DNA from: Bedellia somnulentella
Lineage: Eukaryota; Arthropoda; Insecta; Lepidoptera; Bedelliidae
NCBI GenBank assembly: GCA_963576735.1
Contig: OY755184.1
Location: 3,348,001 to 3,412,000 of the forward strand
DNA: 64,000 nucleotides
Direction: 5' to 3'
Shown piece after piece: positions 1 to 11,965 of the stretch. The notes under the pieces are model-generated. The model saw nothing but the letters and a program-made list of their open reading frames with translations, ran no database searches and had not been told where the DNA came from. How positions within the stretch are numbered: the first letter of the stretch is position 1; the number at the start of each line of letters is the position of its first letter. Made by a program: the position numbers and the translations under genes.

Positions 1-1825
1 CCACTGAACGGAAATTGGGCTTGGCTTCCGTATAATCGATACGAGAGGTAACTAATCCTGATTCTGTGCTTGTATTTTTCGATTGTTTTTGTGTTTGGAT
101 GGTGTTATTAATGGGATATATATATATATAGATATATATATTTATTGCACTTACTTTGGCAAGTATATGTACAGGATGTTTTTGTCGTAGTGAATGTCAA
201 TTGATATGTTTTTTGTTAGATATATGTTTAAACATGTGATATCAGTGTATAGCATTCGTGTTTTAAAAAATACGTTTATGATTATAATCGGCATTTTCCA
301 TTTTGTTCAAAATTAACAGTTTTGTGTAATTATAAATGTTCAGTGTTAAATATGTTAATGAATGTTTTAAAAGGTCTTAATACTGCGCTATGGGTGATGA
401 TAAATATTTCATCATTACTGCACATGTGGTATGGTCGAAATATATAAGAGACATTTATGTCTATTTCCAAATTTGTTATGGCGAATACTTTTGTGAATTG
501 GTTTTATTTTTAGGGTATACCATAAAAAAAATGTTAGATAAAAAATGATTGCATAGCTATACCAAATTTATTTGACTAGCGGTAATAATAAAAGCCCAGT
601 ATTTTTAAAAAATATTGATGTTCTGTGAAAAGTATAAAAAAAGTTTCCTTCAATTTATTGCATAGTACTAGCTGCAATTTATTAAGACCTTTACACCATG
701 AGTGATGTGTGTAATAAAACCAGCTTAGCAATCGTTAATCTATAATTTTTGCTTATTCTAAACGTGTGACAAATCTCTTACAACTATTTACACGTTCTGC
801 AAATGCTTAACTATGTCTTTCTTCCAGCGATGTTTGTTTGTAAGGTGATTCAAAAATATACTTTTGTTTCATCTTTCAAACTAATATACTATTTGGTGTG
901 TTTTTTCAGAATTTAAATTTGGTATTTTCATTAATATTTTTTTGTACAAAAATGCCAAATTCAAATTCAATATGTGCCTTACAGGTTTCTTTTTTAATGA
1001 CAGATAAAAATGTTTTAAAAAAACTGTCTGTTAAAAACGAAACTAAATACTCTGTCTTCTATGCCCGACACTTACAATCACTTTAGCAAGTTAATATATG
1101 CAAATGTATATTATATAGCAAATTTATGTATATTAACGAGCTAAAGGCAAGTTCGATGTTCAATGTTACCCGACCAAAAAGACTGCACGTATGTTTTCTG
1201 CCTTTGCACTACGCACTATATACAACTGTTTACACTGACAATTTCAAACTCTACCAAAACTACATTTTAGATATTTTTCCGCATTTTTTTTCTTTTGATG
1301 ATTTAAGGCGATGGGTTATGCAAGATAATTTTAAAAATATTTAATGTTCGTGATATTTTTGGGTATTTTTTCTGATTAATATAAAAATAATAATTTAGAA
1401 AACTTTTTTTAAATATTACATATGGATATAGACTAATCTTATAAAAAATCTAAAAGAGATATCTATTCTAAAAAATTAATGACAGTGTGAATAATTTACT
1501 TATCATATTTTTACTTCTAAAGCATGTTTAAGGAAAGCACATGTTTTGACTAATAATATAACCATAAAATTTGTATAAAGATGGTTTATTTAGTACAACT
1601 AATGAAATTATTTATTTATCTTGGATAACCCGTTTAAACAGAAACTTTTTAAACATACTATTACTTAGTATTGTTAATAAAAGTGAATTTCAGATGATTT
1701 TAAATGTCAAACGGAGTTGTCAGTGTAAACAGCCAATGGGAGAGCAGCAGTCAGCAATCCTGCGTTCTTATTGGTCGACGCACGTGCGTGAGTGTGTGAG
1801 TCTATGTTGTTTTCTTTTCTTGCAG
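1..1825. other. No gene recognised (AT-rich)
   Basis: AT-rich sequence with a short TA-dinucleotide tract near 116-140. Its open frames are short, low-complexity and without family resemblance. The first 47 bases are open in one frame and end at a GTAACT donor-like site, which is too little to call an exon. Confidence 0.5.
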
Positions 1826-1867
1826 GCTCGCAGCGCCAGCACGAGTAGCTTTAGGAGTGTGAGTCAG
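1826..1867 (+). CDS. Candidate exon, possible alternative N-terminus of the calmodulin-like gene
   Basis: A 42-base block is preceded by a strong pyrimidine tract and TTGCAG and followed by GTACGAG. Only one of its three frames is open; it encodes a Ser-rich peptide (ARSASTSSFRSVSQ) and both borders are phase 0. The phase fits the next candidate exon at 40822 and, through it, 42532 and exon 2 of the calmodulin-like gene. The implied intron is ~39 kb and would contain most of the antisense troponin C gene. It has no domain of its own. It could be a chance open block, and the first exon and promoter would lie further left, perhaps outside the window. Confidence 0.4.
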
Positions 1868-2344
1868 GTACGAGGCTGTTTCATTTAGCCCGTTCACCTT
1901 CACCGCAGTATTTATATACCATTTTTTTATTTGAACACATCCATTTTAGATATTTTTGAATTAGGTTTTTTTTTAGAAAATATTTGGCTAATTTGCTAGG
2001 TCAACTGAAAAAGAGCTTACTGATTCTGACTTGTGTTACGGATTCTGTAGATTAGTAAGTTTAGATGTTTGTTGCTGAATCCCAGTAATAATCAAATTTT
2101 GAATAGGTTGTAAAAAGTGAGAGATACTTCTTCGGCGCGGAAGGAGAATTGTTAACAATTACTATACAAGGAAGGTTTTAAAATTTATGATCGTGTAATT
2201 AAAAAAACGGTGCTTTCGTATTCGGTACCTACTGATTTTGTTTGTTTGATGATTGATATTAGTTTAAACTCATAGAAAATTTAACAATAGGTTTTATGTC
2301 ATGCGGTCAATGATTTTCAGGTGATTTAAGGTAGACGCAAATTT

Positions 2345-2588
2345 TACATACGTACATACATATACTTACGGCTATAGATCCCTAGAAGGGGTAGCCAGAG
2401 CTAAGGAATGAAAAATTTATCAGCCACTTTTGGAAATTTAAGTGGGGAAAAGATGGTAAAATAAAGGTGATGGTTCTCCAACCGCATCGCCCAAAAATCC
2501 CTTAAAAGCCCCAATACAGTTAGTCACCTCTTACGTACACCCACCGGAAGAAATAGGGTAGTGCTATTCTATGCCGACACTACACAGT
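2345..2588 (-). repeat. SINE-1 copy
   Basis: Near full-length minus-strand copy. The CATA-repeat tail is at the low-coordinate end, and it ends at GACACTACACAG, the reverse of the element's 5' end. Confidence 0.85.
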
Positions 2589-2704
2589 TTAAATATAGCT
2601 TACTAAAATAAAACAATAATAAATATGTTTAATAGTTTCCATCCGCCTGATTGAAAGTGAAGTAAATTGTATTTTTGCCATTATACAATCCTTTGTACAT
2701 CCAT

Positions 2705-2888
2705 AGAACTATGAACTCACGACATCAGTTCCCAATAGGGTATTCAGAGACCATTGATCGCTATTTCGTATGATCCTGGCAAACCTGTCAGTCTTCATTT
2801 CCATTAATTATTCCTTTCATACATGACTGTTTATTTTTCTCACTTAGGGCGCCTTTTTGCACATCATCTGTAAGCGTCCTTTTCTAAC
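2705..2888 (-). repeat. LINE-A 3' fragment, degenerate
   Basis: Diverged reverse complement of the LINE-A C-terminal coding region, including the GATCCTGGCAAACCT block that encodes the REVCQDR region. Confidence 0.6.
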
Positions 2889-3447
2889 ATCACTATCCAC
2901 ATATAATAATCAATATATATAATATAAATATAGTAATTATGCCAACATATATTTTTTTGCTTAATTTAGTATTTACTCTTTTATTTTTCATTTTCAATAT
3001 GATTAATGTGTTCAAATAAAAATATGGTATATCTTTACGGTTATGGCATTTTTATATTGCGTTTCATCATAGGCATATTTCAAATTTTAAAGCATTTTGT
3101 GCAGAATCATATATTTTGAAATATGCCTTTAAACTGGTTGTGGTTTCAATGTGCGTAGTTTATGATATCATTAAGTACTTAGCGATAGAGTTACACAAGA
3201 GGGTAGCTTAGTTGAAAACTTTAAGAATTTATACTTTCATTTCTCAGAAAGTAAAGTTATAAAAATAACTTTAACAAGAATATCTGTGTTATTTTCTATT
3301 TCAAGAATAATTTCTGACGTTTCCTCTTTCACTCCGACTTAAAAGAACAAAATATAGTATTAACATACATATTTTTTCCGTCAGTTATTTAGGTATTTCA
3401 CAATTTATGTTATGTACGTTTGTTTAATAGTATGTACAAAAAAAGGA
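2889..3447. other. No gene recognised
   Basis: AT-rich spacer. I see no coding or repeat signal. Confidence 0.4.
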
Positions 3448-3632
3448 GCAGTAAAGACCCGTGGGTGTTCGTAAGAGGCGACTAAGGGTATTGGGGATTT
3501 TAAAGGGATTGGTGGGCGATGCGGTTGGAGACCCATCACCTAGAACTTTTAAACCTTCATCGTACAATCTTTCTCCACTCAACTTCCAAAAGTGGCCGAA
3601 GAATTTCTTATTCGGAAGTACTGGCTATTAAA
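3448..3632 (+). repeat. SINE-1 copy, degenerate
   Basis: Plus-strand copy without its 5' end and tail; retains GTAAGAGGCGACTAAGGG and GGGCGATGCGGTTGGAGACC. Confidence 0.7.
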
Positions 3633-3968
3633 ATATGTTAAACTTTCCAACCAGGCAAGACATGTTCAAAATAAATACTTTGAATGAGTAACAAACTATG
3701 ATATTATATCAGCGATGATGAATAAGATTTCTTTTGTTTTAACTGACAGATCCATCCAGACAAAACCACAAAGTTTAATTTATCTTTCACTTATTAAGAA
3801 AGTTGAGTTTTGAACTTGTTAAGGTTTTTATTACCAACACAAATGGAACAAATGTTTTAATTAAATATCAGCGAGCTTTTGAGTAAACTAGAGGTCCAGA
3901 AGTAGAAGGATTTTTAAAAGAGGTTGCTATAAATAAATCAATTACTTGAATTCCCTCAACAGACATCT

Positions 3969-4158
3969 TGACTCCTCAGCCACATTTGGAAGTTGATAGG
4001 GGACAAGATGGTAGTAATAAAGTATCGTTGATGATGGGTCTCCAACCGCATCGCCCAAAAACCACTTAAAAAGCCCCATAACCTTAGTCGCCTCTTACGA
4101 CACCCGTGGGTAGAAAGTAGGTAAAAGGTAGTGACATTCTAAACCGGTACTACACAGC
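3969..4158 (-). repeat. SINE-1 copy, subfamily B, 3'-truncated
   Basis: Subfamily B markers (ACATTTGGAAGTTGATAGGGG, ACCACTTAAAAAGCC, CGACACCCGTGGG). The tail-side end is missing. Confidence 0.75.
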
Positions 4159-4261
4159 GCAAATTAAATGTGCTACAAATACACAGATCTATTAATAGTG
4201 ATGGAATACTCAAATAAACATAATAATCGTACAAGTTAAGTAACAAGTTATCTACAATGAT

Positions 4262-4510
4262 ATACATACATACATATACTCACGGCTATAAATCTCTAGA
4301 AGGGGCAGCCAGGGCCAAGGAATAAGAAATTTCTCAGCCACTTTTGGAAACTTGTTTGGGGAAAAGATGGTAAAATAAAGGTTGTTGGTGATGGGTCTCC
4401 AACTGCATCGCCCAAAAATCCTTTAAAAGCCCCCAATACCGTTAGTCGCCTCTTACGTACACCCATCGGTAGAAACGGGGTAGTGCTATGCATAGCCGTC
4501 ACTACACAGC
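4262..4510 (-). repeat. SINE-1 copy, subfamily A
   Basis: Full-length minus-strand copy from the CATA tail to CACTACACAGC. Confidence 0.9.
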
Positions 4511-4892
4511 ATATATAATGATGTATTACAGAGAAACCACAACTAATGCTAACTTAGCTATTACCACTGAGCATTATAATCAATATTACATTGTAGTTTA
4601 TTTTAGAAGTAGAGAATCATCTTTCAGTCGGCGAATGGTAAGTACTGACGTTTCATTTTAAAAATGTTTGTGAATATTACATGATCAAATGAACAACCAT
4701 GTTTTATGTTTAAGTATCCATTACTTAGTCGGGTTCCGTCAAATTACAGGACAGAAAAGCTGATAGAGATCCGGAACCAAAAGGTAAAATAATGGTAAAA
4801 GTGGAGCAGTTTTACTTGTTTCTACAAAATTATATAGCCATAAAAATAAATAAAATGCAAATAGTATAGTTTTATATCTATATGTTCTCTCT

Positions 4893-5068
4893 TCTAATAT
4901 ATAAAATTCACGTGTCTTGTCACAGTGAAACGGCTGAACTGATTTAAATGAAGTTTTGCATACACATTCTGTTGGTCTGACAATCCGAATATTTTATTTT
5001 TATTTATAGACTAGAAATTTTCTAGTAATAATAAATGTGGCAAAACAACGTTTACCGGGTGAGCTAGC
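4893..5068 (+). repeat. Small Helitron-like repeat
   Basis: Begins TCTAATATATAAAATTCACG and ends GGGTGAGCTAG, fitting the 5' TC and 3' CTAG ends of non-autonomous Helitrons. Similar copies lie near 5484, 38272, 40318, 51890 and 53326. Confidence 0.55.
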
Positions 5069-5129
5069 ATTAATATGTAAACCAAAAACTTAAAAAAACT
5101 ATTGACAAAATTATGCAGACTGCGGAGTG

Positions 5130-5353
5130 TGAATTGTTGCATAAAATAGCACTACCCCATTTCTTCCGGTGGGTGTGCGTAAAAGGTGACTAACGGTATT
5201 AGGGCTTTTAAGGGATTTTTGGGCGATGCGGTTGGAGACCTTTACCATCTTTTCCCCACTCAACTTTCCAAAAGTGGCTGAGGAATTTCTAATTCCTTAG
5301 CTCTGGCTACTCCATCTCGGGATTTATAGCCGTGAGTATATGTACGTATGTTA
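5130..5353 (+). repeat. SINE-1 copy
   Basis: Plus-strand copy with a diverged 5' end; ends GTGAGTATATGTACGTATG. Confidence 0.8.
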
Positions 5354-5483
5354 TTGTATACATAAGTGCATTCCCATAAAGCATATTTTATCATTCAACT
5401 ATGCATTTCAAAATAAATAATTCAACGAAAAATGCAATACATACACTACCATCTATTCGACTTGACACACACGCAGATCTAAA

Positions 5484-5688
5484 AAAATCACGTGTCACAA
5501 TGTTTGGTTTGGCACCAAGCTCCTCCAAAACAGCTGAACCAATTTAAATGAAATTTTGCATCCACATTCGGTAGGTCTGAGAATAGGTTTATAACTATTT
5601 TTAATGTTCTTAAGTGATAAGAGTTGTTTATTTTATCGACTAGAAATTACCTAGAAATATTTTATGAGGCAACACAACGTTTGACAGT
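5484..5688 (+). repeat. Small Helitron-like repeat
   Basis: Shares ATTCGGTAGGTCTGAGAATAG and the ACTAGAAATT...CAACACAACGTTTG end with the copies at 4893 and 53326. Confidence 0.5.
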
Positions 5689-5692
5689 TTTA

Positions 5693-5830
5693 CGCCCGAT
5701 TTCTGAATTGAGTATTCCAGCTGAGAAAAACTTAAGTATCGTTCTGTCGCATTGAAATCTTAACAACTGAATGAGACAAAACGATACTTAAGTTGTTCTC
5801 AGCTGGAATACTCAATTTAGAAATAGGGCG
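5693..5830. mobile_element. Harbinger-like hairpin MITE, copy 1
   Basis: 138 bp with long inverted repeats (about 45 bp per arm) starting CGCCCGATTTCTGAATTGAG. TTA flanks both sides (5690-5692, 5831-5833), the 3-bp duplication expected of PIF/Harbinger transposition. An equal-length copy with a reversed centre is at 60282-60419. Confidence 0.75.
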
Positions 5831-6004
5831 TTAGTCTTCATAGTCTTAATTAATTATTGTAGAATTTCGACCACTAGACGGCCTCTTGTATATTATCAAA
5901 CGTATCTTTACATATATAACATTTATCCTTCTTATTTTGGATTCCTCTGACATTACTAAAATCATGTTATTATCATAGATTTAGTATACTAATCGTTATA
6001 ACTT

Positions 6005-6410
6005 TATAACTTACTTACATACTTACTTATACTCACGCCCATTATTCCCATTGGGGTAGGCAGAGGCTATCGATTGCCACTTAATATGATCTTGACAAAC
6101 CTCTCTTGCTTCCCTTACATTAATTATTCTTCTCATTCATGATGTTTTATTCTTCACACTTTGGACCCCGCCTTTATAAGAACGTTTTCTATCTGCTCTA
6201 GAAACATTTTACGAGACCGTCCTCTACTAACAATCCCATCCACATTGGCTCTAAATATCTCTTTCGCTACTTTATTTTCATCCATCCTCTCTATGTGCCC
6301 AAACCACCTTAACATTCCTATATCTTGGGTCAAATAGTAATCGAAAATTACACATGACCTGCGTATGACAATAGGTACCAAATAAATATTAATAGTCATT
6401 ATAAACTTTT
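6005..6410 (-). repeat. LINE-A reverse transcriptase 3' fragment
   Basis: The reverse complement encodes the C-terminal region of an insect non-LTR reverse transcriptase: an [16 protein letters not shown] segment, then SRGRSRKMFLEQIENVLIKA. It ends with the LINE-A 3' end (the reverse of GGGAATAATGGGCGTGAGTATA). The interior is frameshifted and it is not functional. Confidence 0.75.
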
Positions 6411-6492
6411 TCCCCGAGCGGTAATCGAACTAGTAAACACTAGCTAGGTCCTCCATTAAACACGTCTGTGCTTTTTGCTTATATATTATGTA

Positions 6493-6795
6493 CTAGTGGT
6501 CCGCCCCGGCTTTGCACGGATGGTGTTATTTTTTTACTGCTTACCCCCTACGATATTAAGCGTGATGATATAAGTGAAGATAATCCCATGTCCCTTTCCT
6601 GGTTCTAAGCTACCTCTCCATCAATTTTCAGCCAGATCGGGTCATCCATTCTTGATAAATAAAAGATGTTATTAAAGGAAAGAATATGATTTATGTTTAT
6701 GAGTAATAATCCCCACATGAGGAATTCATGTCAAAAAACATTAAATCATCCATTCTTGAGTTATAAATGGTGTAACTAACACCACTTTCTTTTAT
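6493..6795 (-). repeat. Helitron 3'-end fragment
   Basis: Read on the minus strand it ends GTGCAAAGCCGGGGCGGAC...CACTAGT, the GC-rich 3' end with CTAG typical of lepidopteran Helitrons. No 5' end was found. Confidence 0.55.
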
Positions 6796-7246
6796 ATATG
6801 TAGATTTTAATACTCATTTCAACTGTGTCAAATTTGAAAACGAACATACTTTTAAAAACCTACTAGTAAGTTTTATAATGAGAAATTCAAACGTTTCCTT
6901 AAGTTCGAGCTACTACACATAATCACAAAACTCTGCTACGAGTATTAAGTCATTATTTTTATACATCGCTAAACTGCTGGTGGCCTTGGAACATATCAAG
7001 AAATGTACCTTTGAATAACATTTAGAAATGCTATTAAATCTATATCATATATAAATACTCACGGTTTTAAATACTTAGAAGAGATAGAAACAGCTTCAGA
7101 ATAAGCAATTCCTCAGATTTTTAAGTGAGTTTTCGGCAAAGCGGTTGGCGGTACCTATTTTCCCTACTCAACATCAAAAAGTGGTTGAGGAATTTAAATC
7201 TATTACTTACATTAATTATTCTTCTCATTCATGATGTTTTATTCTT

Positions 7247-7977
7247 TATTCTCACAAACCTTCGCTTCGCCGATGATATTGTCCTGTTTGCCCCATCTGC
7301 ACCCGAGCTCCAGCATATGTTACAGGAACTCAGTGACGCAAGCCTTGAAGTTGGACTGAAGATGAATTGGTCAAAGACCAAGGCCATGACCAACAGCAGA
7401 AAACGTAGGGTCGAGGTAGATGGGCAGGAGATACAGTTTGTTGATGAGTACATTTACCTGGGCCAGATAGCTTCCTTCGAAAACAGGCAGGATAAAGAAA
7501 TCGAAAGACGGATTTCTAACGCCTGGAAGAGCTACTGGTCAATGAAGGAGCTAATGAAAGGTAGCCTCCCGCTAACACTCAAGCGCAAGCTCATCGACAT
7601 GTGTATCCTGCCTATCCTAACCTACGGCGCTCAGACCTGGTCACTGACAGAACTTCAGAAGTCCAAATTCAAGGTTTGCCAGCGAGCAATGGAACGCAGC
7701 ATTCTCAGTGTTCGCAGGTCTGACCGCGTAAGGAACACCACACTGCGTTCATAAGTCGTATGCACCCAGACAGATGGGCGAAGATCGCCACAGACTGGGT
7801 GCCACAAGACGGTTACCGGCGTAGGGGCAGGCCTCGGCGGAAATGGCGGGACGATCTAGATAAGTTTTTGCCGGGGTGGCCGGAGGTGGCACAGAGCCGG
7901 GACGTGTGGACTCAACAGGGGGAGGCCTTTGCCCAGCAGTGGGACACTATAGTAAAGGCTACATAAAAAAAAAAAAA
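7247..7977 (+). pseudogene. RTE-type LINE (LINE-B), reverse transcriptase C-terminal part
   Basis: Encodes the second half of an endonuclease-reverse transcriptase of the RTE type. The frame opens just before LRFADDIVLFAPS, which holds the FADD catalytic motif of motif C, and continues through YIYLGQ and the ILPILTYGAQTWSL segment to a stop at 7752-7754. A second frame from 7760 holds the C-terminal GRPRRKWRDDL motif and ends ...QQWDTIVKAT at 7966, followed by a run of A. The sequence linking the two blocks in intact relatives is missing, so the copy has an internal deletion. It is 5'-truncated and dead, as most LINE copies are. It is more GC-rich than its surroundings. Confidence 0.85.
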
Positions 7978-7989
7978 CTTACATTAATT

Positions 7990-8612
7990 TCATGAGGTGC
8001 ACACATTTTCATGCAATAGATTAAGTGTTTTACCTGAAAAAATCTACCCTTACGAGAATAACACGTGGTCCGACGGCTTTTGTTTGAAGACAAAAACTGG
8101 TCTGGCAAAGGAAAAGGCAACCTAAAATTGCGTTTCAAGAATAATAGCAGGATTTGCGGTAATGAAAGTAACAACATCGTTTGTAAAAATGACTGTCTAA
8201 ACACGAGTTTAATACTTTAATGTTCAAGTCTTTACAAAGTTGATTCATAACTACGCTCAAGGGACAAATGGTAAAACTTTCTGTAGATTATCGTTTCAAA
8301 TGCAGCAAGGCAGATGAAAGGAGCGATAAAAGCAATTATTTCCTTCAGTCCCCGAAATTCACCTTGAATGACTTCTGTTCATTCAAAAGAAAAATATGTT
8401 GTATCTTTTCTATTTTATGTTAGAATAAAGGAGACGGATATAGTTTTGAGCAGTAATTTCGGCAGTTCTTAAAGAAAACCAGAGTTGAGGTCAACTTTTT
8501 AAATCAACATGCAAATGGTTCCTTCCGACCTAGTAGCCCACTTTCAACAACGCCCAGCAGCTTGCATCGATCAGAACAACTAGGATTTTTGTTCCTTACA
8601 CCACGTTACAAT
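7990..8612. other. No gene recognised
   Basis: No convincing coding or repeat signal. Parts of 8520-8600 look like SINE debris. Confidence 0.4.
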
Positions 8613-8996
8613 AATACATACATATATTCACGGCTGTATATATCCCAAAAAGGGTAGCCAGAGCTTCATAATTAGTAATACCCAAGCCACTTTAAGAGAT
8701 TATCAACTGTAAATAGTATCCTGACCAAAATAAACCATATATTTAAACTGTTCAGCCGTTTTAGTATTTAATAGTTAAAAGAAAACCAGTGACTGTGTAA
8801 CTGCATTAAAATGCTTCAGCATCCTCAGACAATTCATTAAGTTTAGTAAGGTAAAGACTGTAAGATAAAAAATCTAGGTGATGGTTCTCCAATCGCATTG
8901 CCCAAAAATTACTACAATAGCCCCGATACCTAAAGTCGCCTCTTACGAACACCCACAGACGAAAATGAGGTAGTGCTATTCTAAACCGACACTAAA
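8613..8996 (-). repeat. SINE-1 copy, degenerate and interrupted
   Basis: The tail and 3' region (8613-8700) and the central and 5' part (8851-8996) are separated by ~150 bp of unrelated sequence. Confidence 0.65.
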
Positions 8997-9071
8997 AGAG
9001 ACGCCGCTTATCCTGTCAAAGGAGGGGGGCAGATTTGTAATAAGGTATATTCTTAAAGTAAGGGTAATACT

Positions 9072-9107
9072 ATATATATACTATATATATATATATATAC
9101 ATATGTG
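9072..9107. repeat. TA microsatellite
   Basis: Near-perfect TA dinucleotide run. Confidence 0.9.
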
Positions 9108-9315
9108 TATATCAGTGTCGTAAATAACTTATTGGGTCCATAGGGCTCGAAATGAAAATCACAGGACTGATTTTATTAACTGATGATTTTCTGTAGGTCG
9201 TACGAAGATACTAAGAGTGTGAGGCTTTTTTTATTAATTATTTAACGATGAGGTTGACAATTTATGATCAAAAGAGACAGAGGAATTGTTGGTTTAAAAC
9301 TCTGACTATCCCTTT

Positions 9316-10005
9316 TTAGGGTTCCGTAGCCAAATGGCAAAAACGGGACCCTTATAGATTCGTCATGTCTGTCTGTCTGTCCGTCCGTCCGTCCGTCCGT
9401 CCGTCCGTATGTCACAGCCAGTTTATTCCGAAACTATAAGAACTACATTATTGAAAATTGGTGCGTAGATGTATTCTGTAAACCGCATTAAGATTTTAAA
9501 ATAAAATCTGAAAAAAAAAACCAAAATTTTTAGGGTTCCCCATACATAGAACTGAAACTCAAAATGTTTTTTTCATCCAACCTATACTTGTGGGGTATCT
9601 ATCAAAAGGTATTTGAAAATGATGTTGAGGTTTCTTATATCATTTTTTTCAAAACTGAATAGTTTGCGCGAGAGACTTTTCCAAAGTGGTAAAATGTGTG
9701 TCCCCCCCCGTAACTTCTAAAATATGGGCATGATAAAACTGAAAAAAATATATGATGTGTATTACTATACAAACTACTAACGAAAATTGGTTTGAATGAG
9801 ATCTAGCCAGTAGTTCTATTTTTAAACGTCATAAATCAAATTACTTACCTAATTTATTAATTTCACTGAAATATATAACAATAATTTTACTATCACAGGC
9901 CTTACGCATAAAACGTGAACCATTGTTTTCTTATAGTAAATCAGTGCTGCTAGTGCTGCTACGGAACCCTTCATTAGCGAGTCCATCTCGCTCTTGGCCG
10001 CTTTT
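9316..10005 (+). repeat. GGGTTCCGTAGCC-type lepidopteran repeat
   Basis: Starts AGGGTTCCGTAGCCAAATGG, contains a TCTG/TCCG tetranucleotide tract (9367-9408), and ends CTACGGAACCC...GGCCGCTTTTTT. The two ends carry an inverted GGGTTCCGTAG / CTACGGAACCC. This repeat is common in lepidopteran genomes. The ends suggest a DNA element, but I did not identify a transposase. Confidence 0.65.
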
Positions 10006-10333
10006 TTGGAATAAATGCGTGAGTGTAGGTTAAATCGGATTAATTATAAAATTAAACGACAAGCATCTACGGATGCACGTCACATAAATCACATGTTTCA
10101 GAGTAAATTCAGTTACGTGGATTTCCTCGTGATGTTTCTCTTTAGTACATTAACAACCTCAGTAAATCAGCCACTCGACTGTAGGACACACACAAAGGTG
10201 AAAGCCCTGTACTAGTTTGCACAAAATTCACTCGCAAATTCAACAGGGATTGATTGTACTCTCTTCATCGCTTTGCAAATACGAGTTTACATGTAGCAGT
10301 TTTAAGTCTAGCCAGAATATATGTTTTATAATC

Positions 10334-10392
10334 GCTGTGTAGTGTCGGCTTAGAATAGCACTACCCCATATCTTCCGGTGGGTGTACGTAAT
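10334..10392 (+). repeat. SINE-1 5' fragment
   Basis: Only the first ~58 bases (GCTGTGTAGTGTCGGC...GGTGTACGTAA). It breaks off exactly where the repeat at 10393 begins. Confidence 0.8.
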
Positions 10393-10533
10393 AAATCTTG
10401 AGTTACTTGAAATAAAAACATATAAATACTAATATTCATTTTTATATATTATTTTATAATAATAGTTGAAAATCTTTACTATTGCGATAAAGATGCAATC
10501 ATTTGGTTTTTCACAATAATTGAAATATGATTT
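10393..10533 (+). repeat. Direct repeat, copy 1
   Basis: About 140 bp closely matching 11793-11923 except for a ~10-base gap and scattered changes. Family unknown. Confidence 0.7.
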
Positions 10534-10888
10534 CAATTCATTGATAATTTTAAGTTACTTGTAATCACACCATTAATTCCTATTAAGGTGAGCTCTTTTA
10601 ATTGTCAATTTATATATACATATATATTTTAAAACTTTAATAAGAATTATTTCCGTGATAAGAATGATTTTAAAATAAGTAATTCATAAGATATAAAATA
10701 AAATTGCTAGTAATAACCTAGTAGTCCAATGATTTATCATTTTTCTTTCGATAACCAGCCACTTATTAATTATGAATATGTTAGAATATAATGACACACT
10801 TTTTATACTTTTAACTAACGGCTTATAAATCGATAGTACATACACTAACACATGGGTAAATTCTACAACTGCCACATTTACAGTTACT

Positions 10889-11228
10889 AATAAATAAAGA
10901 ATAAATAAAGGAAAGAAATATTTCGACACAGGCGGGATTCGAACCCGCGACCTCGGGTATACGCCCCCGTCGCTCTTGCCAATTGAGCTACCGTGTCAAT
11001 GGCTGCCAGCGCGAAATTCTTCTATCCTTTATTTCTTTTTACACGTTTCAGTAGTGTTTGCGTTTCCTACCTCCGTATTTTTTACTAATTCGGAAGGCCA
11101 CTTGTCTATCTTTTCAGATAGAATGCAAATGTTGAAAACGCCTAACTATCACATAATTTAAATCTTTTTGTTCATGAAAACCTCATGTGGGGATTATTAC
11201 TAATAAATAAAGGAAAGAAAAGTTACAG
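10889..11228 (-). mobile_element. SINE-3 (tRNA-like element), long copy
   Basis: Flanked by an 11-bp duplication TTACAGTTACT (10878-10888, 11229-11239). On the minus strand it reads: a head with AGTAATAATCCCCACATGAG, a body with inverted ACTAATTCGGAAGG-type blocks, a tRNA-like domain (10924-10997) and a tail of TTTATTTATT units. The duplication length and tail indicate LINE-driven retrotransposition. Confidence 0.8.
10924..10997 (-). repeat. tRNA-like domain of SINE-3
   Basis: Folds with a 7-bp acceptor stem, a D-stem GCTC/GAGC and a perfect T-arm around GGTTCGAATCC. The anticodon arm has only four pairs and an 8-nt loop without T33, so I read it as the conserved SINE promoter domain and not a working tRNA. 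Confidence 0.7.
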
Positions 11229-11439
11229 TTACAGTTACTGTTGGTCGATCAACTTATTTACCGCATGCAAAAATATGACACCTTGGTAAGCCATGTTGCA
11301 ACATCACAGAGTTTATGCAGACTCATCTATCATGTTAAACGGTTTATATCGATCATGATCTTCTATGTAGTTTGCTCTTCATCGTACTGCTTTGCAATCC
11401 ATCATGTTTTATAAACCTTTAACTTATACATACAAGCTC

Positions 11440-11690
11440 GGTTGTGTACCGAATGTCCTAGGTTTGAATCCTTCGGTGCATTCTTAAAAAAAACTATTTT
11501 GTATATTGGACAGCTTTAGTTTTGAAGTTGCAGTCTAAATGGACCAATTGTCTGAAAACTAAGCCGATTTGATGCTTCGGAAGGCAGGTTCTGCTAATAT
11601 TTTATCTCATCAAGCGAGCACAAATAAATTTAAAACATATATAAGGCCGTGCTGTGATGATTGTAAACTCTCTCTACTCTTTTACCTCTA
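11440..11690 (+). repeat. Diverged tRNA-type SINE fragment
   Basis: A box-B-like GGTTTGAATCC is followed by a body containing ACTAAGCCGATTTGATGCTTCGGAAGG, a style known from lepidopteran tRNA SINEs. The ends are not clear. Confidence 0.35.
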
Positions 11691-11792
11691 TCAATCCAGC
11701 ATGTTTAACAACTAGTATTAAAATTAAAACATATATACTACGTTGATTAGGGTACACAATATTTTACTAACGATGGATTATATCAACCTCAG

Positions 11793-11923
11793 AAATCTTG
11801 AGTTACTTGAAATAAAAACTAATATTTATTTTTATATATTATTCTATAATAATACTTGAAAATCTTTACTATTGCGATTATGATGCAATCATTTGGTTCC
11901 TCACAGTAATTGAAATATGATTT
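11793..11923 (+). repeat. Direct repeat, copy 2
   Basis: Second copy of the segment at 10393-10533, same orientation, 1.4 kb away. Confidence 0.7.
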
Positions 11924-11965
11924 TTATCATAACAAAATTAGTAAAGAATATTTGATAACCAAAAT

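Noticed and set aside
1..47. Possible 3' end of an exon (PLNGNWAWLPYNRYE) before GTAACT
   Set aside because: Only 47 bases, no homology recognised, and its phase does not fit the next candidate exon at 1826.
10924..10997. Functional tRNA gene
   Set aside because: Anticodon arm is irregular (8-nt loop without T33) and the same sequence recurs in several SINE-3 copies with target duplications.
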